A stretch of 64,000 nt of DNA, taken from contig JAOTOM010005150.1 of NCBI GenBank assembly GCA_034440615.1, forward strand, positions 970,001 through 1,034,000, given 5' to 3'. Shown piece by piece: positions 57,800-64,000 of this stretch. The translations under genes and the position numbers were made by a program. Source of the stretch: Ashinkailepas kermadecensis. Taxonomy: Eukaryota; Arthropoda; Thecostraca; Neolepadidae. How positions within the stretch are numbered: the first letter of the stretch is position 1; each line of letters starts with the position of its first letter. The notes beneath the pieces are model-generated. The model saw only the letters and a list, made by a program, of their open reading frames with translations. It searched no databases and was not told the DNA's origin.

Positions 57800-58225
57800 T
57801 ATTCTCTATCTCGTCTCGTATCACCCTCATCATCTGCCACTCATCTCTCTCACTCTGTGGCTCCATCTCCCTTTGGGTCTTTGTATCTCTGTGATCTATC
57901 GTTCTCGCTTGCTCTTCCTGTCTCTGTCTGTCTCAGTCTCGGGGTCAGTTCCAGTTCATAGCTGAGCCTCTGTAGTTCCAGTCCCACTCTCTGTTCTTGT
58001 CAGTTTATGCCTGTCTCTGCTCCGTCCCTGTCTCTGTCTCTGTACCTGTATCTGTCGCTGTCTGTGTATCTGTATCTACCTCTGTCTCTGTTTCTGTATC
58101 TGTTTCTGTCTTTGTTTCTGTCTTTGTTTCTGTCTCTGTTTCTGTTGCTGTTTCTGTTGCTGTTGCTGTTGCTGTTTCTGTTTCTGTTTCTGTTTCTGTT
58201 TCTGTCTCTGTCTCTGTCTGTCTCT
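57800..58225. repeat. CTGTCT/CTGTTT hexamer microsatellite and T/C-rich lead-in
   Basis: From 58009 onward about 35 TCTGTT/TCTGTC/TGTTGC hexamers form an almost pure array, with CTC-rich degenerate sequence before it. Repetitive VSVSVS (+) and RNRNRD/TETETE (-) frames result and are not genes. Confidence 0.93.
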
Positions 58226-58239
58226 CCACGACAGACCGA

Positions 58240-58760
58240 CGAAACATTTTCACATTTTACACCCACTAAATTCCTATTTGGACCAAAATTGGTGTACAGG
58301 GTAGTCATGTGCTCTGTACACGCCTACACAAGTTTTAGACCGATCCGACTAACGGTTTCGAAGTGATACCCTCCGGCCGTATTTTGAGGTCACGCAACAA
58401 GGGTATCTTTGGTGATAGATATGTATTCGATAATGAAGAGTAAGTGTGACAGATTATGCATCTTTGAGAATAAAAATGATGAAATAAAACATCCGTGATA
58501 AATATCAACATATCTCACGTTTGACATAGTGACCCCATGACCTCGTGACACCATGACCTCGTGACCTTCTGTGACCCATAGCCCATTGAAGTGCATAAAT
58601 TTGATGGGAGAAATACAAACGGGCATGATGTGGCTGTCATATACAAAATAACAATAAAATGGGGTTTTCTTTTAAATGTCCCATAGAGGCGTCCGTTCGC
58701 CATGGTTTCTATGATTTCCCGATTTTCGGAACGGACGGATTTCGAGTAAGTCGTTCGCCA
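58240..58760 (-). repeat. Dispersed repeat R5, copy 2 (inverted)
   Basis: The complement of the intron 1 copy at 42545-43110. Landmarks are TATTTGGACCAAAATTGG, ATTTTGAGGTCACG, repeated CATGACCTCGTGACACC and ATTTTCGGAACGGACGGAT. The copies appear roughly 65-75% alike by eye. Confidence 0.72.
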
Positions 58761-58924
58761 TTGGAAAACTACGGAGATCGAACAATGAAATCAAAAGGGG
58801 TGATATAAAAACGTTTGCTTAACAAAAATATATAAAACGTATTGATGTAAGTCTTATAGTTTGCCTTAACAAACTTCACAAAGTTCGAGGTCACTAATTA
58901 CTGATAGGTTGGGTATTGAAGTTT
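58761..58924. other. Short intron 3 spacer
   Basis: AT-rich spacer between R5 and the next array. Nothing recognised. Confidence 0.5.
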
Positions 58925-59362
58925 ATGGATGCTAGGACAAATGTACGTATGGCAGATGTACGTAGGCAAATGTACGTACGCGCAAAAGTACGTATGGCAG
59001 ATATACGTAAGCGTAGACGTACGAAGGCGCAAAAGTACGTATGGCAGATGCACGTATGGCAGATGTACGTAAGAGGAAATGTACGTATGTCAATGATACG
59101 TAAGCAAATGTACGTAAGCGCAAATGTACGTAAGCGCAAAAGTACGTAAGCGCGAATGTACGCAAGCGGAAATGTAGGTGGGCACAAATGTGCGTATGCG
59201 CAAATGTACGTAAGCGCAAATGTACGTGTGCGCAAATGTGCATAAGCACAAATGTACGTATGCGCAAATGTACGTAAGCGCAAAAGTACGTGAGCGCAAA
59301 TGTGCGTATGCGCAAAAGTACGTAAGCGCAAATGTAATTATGCGCAAATATACGTAAGCGCA
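58925..59362. repeat. 16-bp minisatellite (ACGTAAGCGCAAATGT)
   Basis: About 27 units. The first third is dominated by GTACGTATGGCAGAT variants and the rest by GTACGTAAGCGCAAAAG/T. The unit contains GTACGTAAG, similar to a splice-donor sequence, on the sense strand. Confidence 0.93.
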
Positions 59363-59925
59363 AATGAAAGCTTCAGTGTTATCTTGGTGGTGGCGGAGCG
59401 AACTGAGAAGTTCGCCGTGTGGCTGAGAACGGTGCAGATATTGACCACCTTTGCCTGGTCTCCATGCCGTATGTAATCCGGAGTGGCGTTACGGGCAGGG
59501 TGTTTGAGCCATGTGCGCTGTCTTTCAACTGAAGGTAGTGGCTTTATTCAGATTCTTTTGGAACAGAGGGTGATGTTGGCGTCATACGTGATGATGAACC
59601 CTCCCCCCCCCCCCCTACGTTTCTGGTGAAGTTGGAGGTAGAAGTGGGCACACTACGCTGAGGTGATGCCGCACCCTCTGGCTTTTGGGAAATTTACGTG
59701 TTCCAGGCCTGATGCCTTCACTGTTAGTTCCGACCCGAGCAACGAGCTGGGCTGGTAGATTGGCCTCTTTTAATGACCAATGGTGTCATTTGTATTGATA
59801 TCTTATTTGCAGTTATGTCTGATTAGGTGTCTGTTAAAAGGGCAATTACCACTATTCGGGCACTTTCCGTCTTTCTCGAGGCCCATTTGTCCGATTAAGA
59901 CAAAATATGGTAGCGGTGAACCGGA
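59363..59925. other. Intron 3 sequence, nothing recognised
   Basis: Unique-looking sequence with a C run at 59604-59616. Confidence 0.5.
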
Positions 59926-59929
59926 TGCC

Positions 59930-60860
59930 TGTGAGCGTGACGAACTACCCTGGGAGTGAACGGTGGGCGTGACAAACTACCCTGATAATGGGCGGTGGGC
60001 GTCATGGACTACCCTGACGGTGGCGATGGGCGTGATGGACTACCTTGACGATGACGGTGGGCGTGACGGACTGCCTTGATGGCGGTCGGTGACGATGGGC
60101 GTGACTGACTACCCTGACGGTGACGGTGGGCGTGATGGACTACCCTGACGATGGCGGTGGACGTAGCGTACTATCTGACGGTGACTTAGGGCGGGACGGA
60201 CTACCCTGACGGTGGCGATGGGCGTGACGGACTGCCTTGACGGCGGTCGGTGACGATGGGCGTGACGGACTACCCTGATAATGGACGGTGGGCGTGATGG
60301 ACTACCCTGACGGTGACGGTGGGCGTGATGGACTACCTTGACGATGGCGGTGGACGTAGCGTACTATCTGACGGTGACTTAGGGCGGGACGGACTACCCT
60401 GACGGTGGCGATGGGCGTGATGGACTACCTTGACGATGACGGTGGGCGTGACGGATTGCCTTGACGGCGGTCGGTGACGATGGGCGTGACTGACTACCCT
60501 GACGGTGACGGTGGGCGTGATGGACTACCCTGGCGGTGGCGGTGGGCGTAACGAACTATCTGACGGTGACTTTGGGCGGGACGGACCACCCTGATAGTGG
60601 ATGGTGGGCGTAATGGACTACTCTGGCGGTGGCGGTGAGCATGACGGACTACCTGACGGTGGCGGTGGGCGTAACGAACTATCTGATGGTGATAGTGGGC
60701 ATAACGGACTATCTGATGGTGATGGTGGGCGAGACGGACTACCCTGACGGTGGTCGGTGACGGTGAGCGTTATGAGCTACGCTGATGGTGACGGTGGGCG
60801 TGACAGACTACCCTGACGGTGACGGTGGACGGTGATGGTGGACGTGACTGATTACCCTGA
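59930..60860. repeat. ~30-bp minisatellite with ~205-bp higher-order units
   Basis: The basic unit is GGGCGTGATGGACTACCCTG+ACGGTGACGGT with variants. A longer block, GGACGTAGCGTACTATCTGA then CGGTGACTTAGGGCGGGACG, recurs at about 60148 and 60353 (205 bp apart) with matching flanks, showing block duplication. A third, more diverged, block is near 60555. Confidence 0.93.
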
Positions 60861-62754
60861 CGGCACCAACGTTTGCTCGAACCGGTCTGAGATGGTCGCC
60901 AGTCGTCCCCAGCGCCATGCACTGCTGAGTGCCTCGCATGGTGTATGCAGTGATCACACAGCAAGCGCATCACCATTTCTTGAAGATGCAAAACGTTGGA
61001 TGATGGAAAGACTGATGAAGCAAGGAAATGAAACACCGAATATTGAACACAAATATCAAGTAATATAAGAAGGAAGCTAAGAACTGTATCATACATAGGG
61101 ACGGAGCCAGGCTGTTGACTTCACCAATGAAGTCGATGCGCCTTAAAGCTAAAATAGCTAACTAACAGCCGAAGCCACACTCAGGTCACGGAGCAAAAGC
61201 TGAAACCGAGGCCAAAGGTAGCGGATGAAAATACCACGAAGTCGAAGCCGAAGCCAGTGATGAAGATACCACAAATAGAAAAGCGGAAGCCAACAGTGAA
61301 GGAAGTCATTTAAAAGAGGGGGCCCGAAACTAACTTCGATACAAGAGCCGTTGAGGCAGATGCGTGTGGTTGTCGGTGTTGGTCATCATTGCGGCAGTGT
61401 TAGTCGCGATCCTCCCGATAAGCGTTTCTAAGTGGTGCGCGCGGTTTGGACTATAGTCCTGGTCGCTGTTCTGGTTACATAGGTGTGCCTCTACTTATAG
61501 ACTAATGCTCACTTGGTGACGCACACACATGGTTATCCGACGGGTTCAACCTGCTTCATGTATGGAGATCATGTATATAGATGCTAAACTACATAAATCA
61601 GCATATTTTTGTGTAAATGCTTTTCAGAAAATTAGTCGTGTTTTTGAAGAAATCTGGCCCAGCCTATTGTTTGTTACCTGTAAAATAGTTGCCTAACTGT
61701 GGGTCAGGCAATACGCGGATGTAAAAATTGGCCTGCATGAATTTTAAATCTGAATATGAGCTGAAAGAGCTGAAACGACACAAATCGAACGATCCCTTAG
61801 TGGGTGTGATGTCATATAAACATAACCCAATTCAGGTGGACGCTAATTTAGACAGTTCATCTGGATAGCGAGCGATTTGTATGGCGAATAATAATGCTCT
61901 GAATTTTCCGATCCTTTGAAATTGAAAGTGCATACATAGCACACTAAAACGTTGGCCTGTCAAAGAACGTGGTTGGGATGTGCAGTCGCCGCAATGCCCA
62001 AACCGGCAGCATGGCCAACTCATCCTATTGACGCACCGAGGTACGAACATGGGGGCGATTATCTGGAGCCAAGAGTGGGAAACTGTGTTCCACACTTCTA
62101 AGTATTCTTGGGTGTGATAGGGATATCAAAGTTTTGATGTGGTGGTTGCTGTGCACATGTTGTTAGCTCTCCGGTGTACTACTATGTGCATTGTGTGTCA
62201 TTTGGGGTTCCCTATGATCGATTACTAGAGCCGTTGGGCTTACTCGGCTGCGGCGTACTGTCATTATGATCTTTAATTAAAAAGGAGTCCAGAGAGGACA
62301 ATGAGTGAAAGGCTATTGCTGAAAGTGAGAAGTAAAAGGGGAAAGGTATTCCTTGCTGGGTGTGATGTTCCATCCCATTCAGATAGTTTTGATACACTGA
62401 CAGGTGTCTGGGTATGGACCAGAACGAACACCAAGTAATGTCGCATCACCTCTCCATTGTAGTCTTGGTCTGGAACATTACAAGAGTAGCAGCTGGATGC
62501 ATTGACATCTGAATTTTCTTACTACTCTTGGACGCAATGACCAGATATTTATTTCATCGCCGTCAGAAATAATGATTTACTTTTTCTCTGTGATTTAATT
62601 TAATTATGTTTTACCACGCATATTTTGTTAACTCACACAATTTAGTTATATCACGGGATACGTATAGCATTATTGTATTCAATTATTGTATTCATTATTG
62701 GACCTGCTTGACCACAACAGTGTCAAGCAGGTCCAATATCTGGTGTCCGGTCAC
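60861..62754. other. Intron 3 sequence, one SINE/LINE-tail fragment
   Basis: 61110-61168 (GAAGTCGATGCGCCTTAAAG and TAGCTAACTAACA) is a family C tail fragment. 61170-61310 has GAAGCC(A/G) hexamer-like repetition. No gene is recognised. Confidence 0.5.
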
Positions 62755-62757
62755 CGG

Positions 62758-62935
62758 GGTCCCACGTGGCGGTGGTGCTGGTGACGTGGCTGATGGTGGT
62801 GCTGATGACGTGACCGATGGTGGTGCTGATGACGTGGCTGTTGGTGGTGCTGATGACGTGACCGATGGTGGTGCTGGTGACGTGGCGATGGTGGTGCTGG
62901 TGACGTGGCTAACGGTGGTGTTGGACAGTGTTTGG
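62758..62935. repeat. 24/27-bp minisatellite (GATGGTGGTGCTGATGACGT)
   Basis: About seven units of GGTGGTGCTG(A/G)TGACGTGGC or GTGACC with small indels. Confidence 0.92.
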
Positions 62936-62989
62936 GAATGGCACCGCGAGCCTCATCGCCTGCCGACGTACCATGTCGCTGTTGTCCCG

Positions 62990-63046
62990 GTTTGACGTGC
63001 CGTGCCGTGCCTTGACGTGCCGTGACGTGCCGTGCCCTGTCTTGCA
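62990..63046. repeat. CGTGCCGTGCCTTGA short repeat abutting the exon 4 acceptor
   Basis: Five or so GACGTGCC/GTGCCGTGCC units run up to CCTGTCTTGCAG. They replace most of the expected polypyrimidine tract of the acceptor. Confidence 0.85.
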
Positions 63047-63047
63047 G

Positions 63048-63148
63048 ACCTGCTGGTGGAGCTGCTTGGCACCCTAGCCACCTACAATGTCACAGTCAGC
63101 CAGTTGAAGCTGCTTGTTGGCAGTATGAAGGCAGTCGCCGGCTCATGG
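63048..63148 (+). CDS. Neurobeachin/LRBA-family protein, coding exon 4
   Basis: Together with the single base carried from exon 3 this gives 34 codons: DLLVELLGTLATYNVTVSQL onward to KAVAGSW. The family motif at this point is ADLLV.LLG.LASY.ITV.ELK.L followed by a conserved G.W. The acceptor is CTTGCAG (AG at 63046-63047) and the donor is GTGAGT at 63149. The exon ends in phase 0 immediately after Trp, where the family continues with a Pro-Arg-His stretch that must lie beyond this window. The sequence before the acceptor is a CGTGCC repeat rather than a clean pyrimidine tract. Confidence 0.9.
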
Positions 63149-64000
63149 GTGAGTCGTCGTCAGCACATGACGTGTGTGATGGCGTAACTGATAGACAACC
63201 GTCAGCAGCTGCCGTAGCTAGTCAATTGGGAGACATCAGACTTGGAATGTGCAACTATCAAAACGTAATTATGTAGTGCATGATACAAAATTGTTGGAAT
63301 GATTTTCGCTCGATTGTGCGTCCACTTGAGGATGAACCTATTCGGAGCTTCCCAGAAACGGTGTCTTTCAGTTTTCGTAATGGTGGCTATACATCTTGTA
63401 ATATATAAATGTGAAATACGGTGCGGATTTCACATTTATCCGCTCGGGAGCCTCTCGGTCCCGAGCGTGACGGCCCTGCAGGTTGAAGGGAGCCGGCAAA
63501 CTTTTCGACGTGGGCAGTGCCGGCACCGCAGCACACATAGCTAGCAGACTAGTTATCCAACTAGCTACCGAGCAGACCGAGTTGGTGTGCGGTAGATTGG
63601 AGGGGCAGCGGGCATAGCGCTGCCCGTTGGACAGTCTACTCGGCCATCGTGTGAGGCCAGACGTGATTGCAGTAACATAGCACCGCCACCGGTATGTTAA
63701 CATGTTCTGTGCGCTGTAGATGACTTCCCTGTGGCAATCCGAGTTGTGTTGCTCATTTCTAAGTTACGTTCGGTATGTGGTGATCGCGCTGGGCTTTCTG
63801 AAGCACTACGACACTGCGTAATCCAGGATATTAACTTCATTTGTTCGGAGCGGGAGGGAGGGGTATATTCAGCCCTTCCATATATTCAGTACCTGTGTTG
63901 TTTCTTTGGAGGTCAGAATGGTAGGAAGATCCATATAATATTTACATTGTAAGTCGGATCGTGATAATCTCGAAGGGACAAAGTGGTGATATTCCACACT
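63149..64000. other. Start of intron 4 (continues past the window)
   Basis: Two perfect hairpins stand out: CGCTCGGGA/TCCCGAGCG (63441-63467) and GGGCAGCG/CGCTGCCC (63603-63625). No exon, element or array was recognised. The next exon of the family must lie beyond the right edge. Confidence 0.6.

Larger units (their letters stand above)
54678..63047 (+). other. Intron 3 of the neurobeachin-family gene
   Basis: Phase-1 intron of 8.4 kb. It carries seven separate tandem arrays, one SINE and one copy of a dispersed repeat. No coding sequence is recognised. Confidence 0.85.

Noticed and set aside
57997..58366. VSVSVS / RNRNRD-rich ORFs
   Set aside because: Translation of a CTGTTT/CTGTCT microsatellite.
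58894..59363. RTFA/YICAYVHL-rich minus-strand ORFs of 140+ codons
   Set aside because: Translation of the 16-bp minisatellite. All three minus frames are partly open.

Overview
This window is animal genomic DNA. It has very few exons, very long introns and many decayed mobile elements and minisatellites. There is no sign of a bacterial, viral or plasmid genome. Interstitial CCTAA/TTAGG-type runs (the arthropod telomere motif), Penelope-like elements and tRNA-derived SINEs suggest an arthropod. That placement is an inference, and I cannot name the species.

The only host gene I can support is the 5' end of a neurobeachin/LRBA (BEACH-domain, Drosophila rugose-like) gene on the + strand. Its first four coding exons are at 30200-30358, 51459-51563, 54551-54677 and 63048-63148. 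Splice sites and phases agree (0, 0, 1, then 0), and together they give an uninterrupted 164-codon N-terminus. The introns are about 21.1, 3.0 and 8.4 kb, and the gene runs off the right edge. No gene was recognised in the 30 kb upstream.

Region by region: 0-30 kb is intergenic, with a degenerate telomere-like array (0.6-1.0 kb), a 326-bp-period duplication (12.0-12.6 kb), minisatellites (12.7-13.0 and 17.3-17.8 kb), a hAT-type MITE with perfect 8-bp target duplications (16.1-16.55 kb), six copies of a ~110-bp repeat near CCTAA runs (18.3-22.1 kb), SINEs, a LINE tail (24.2 kb) and a ~247-bp-arm palindrome with an AT core (24.5-25.1 kb). From 29.8 to 30.2 kb is the presumed promoter/5' region, with a 67-bp minisatellite. 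Intron 1 (30.4-51.5 kb) holds two head-to-head Penelope-like copies (32.6-36.2 kb), one keeping RT and GIY-YIG domains, plus SINEs, paired dispersed repeats and several minisatellites (47.4-51.4 kb). Intron 2 is dominated by a 1.75-kb array of 39-bp units. Intron 3 holds arrays with 24-, 63/92-, 49-, 6-, 16- and ~30-bp units. Intron 4 is partial.

The most notable patterns are tandem arrays hugging each of the four exons (in exon 3 the splice donor itself is the first unit), two SINE families with different tRNA-like heads but a shared body, a ~110-bp repeat whose six copies seem to keep a reading frame, and the inverted Penelope pair. I did not find a convincing new biological system.
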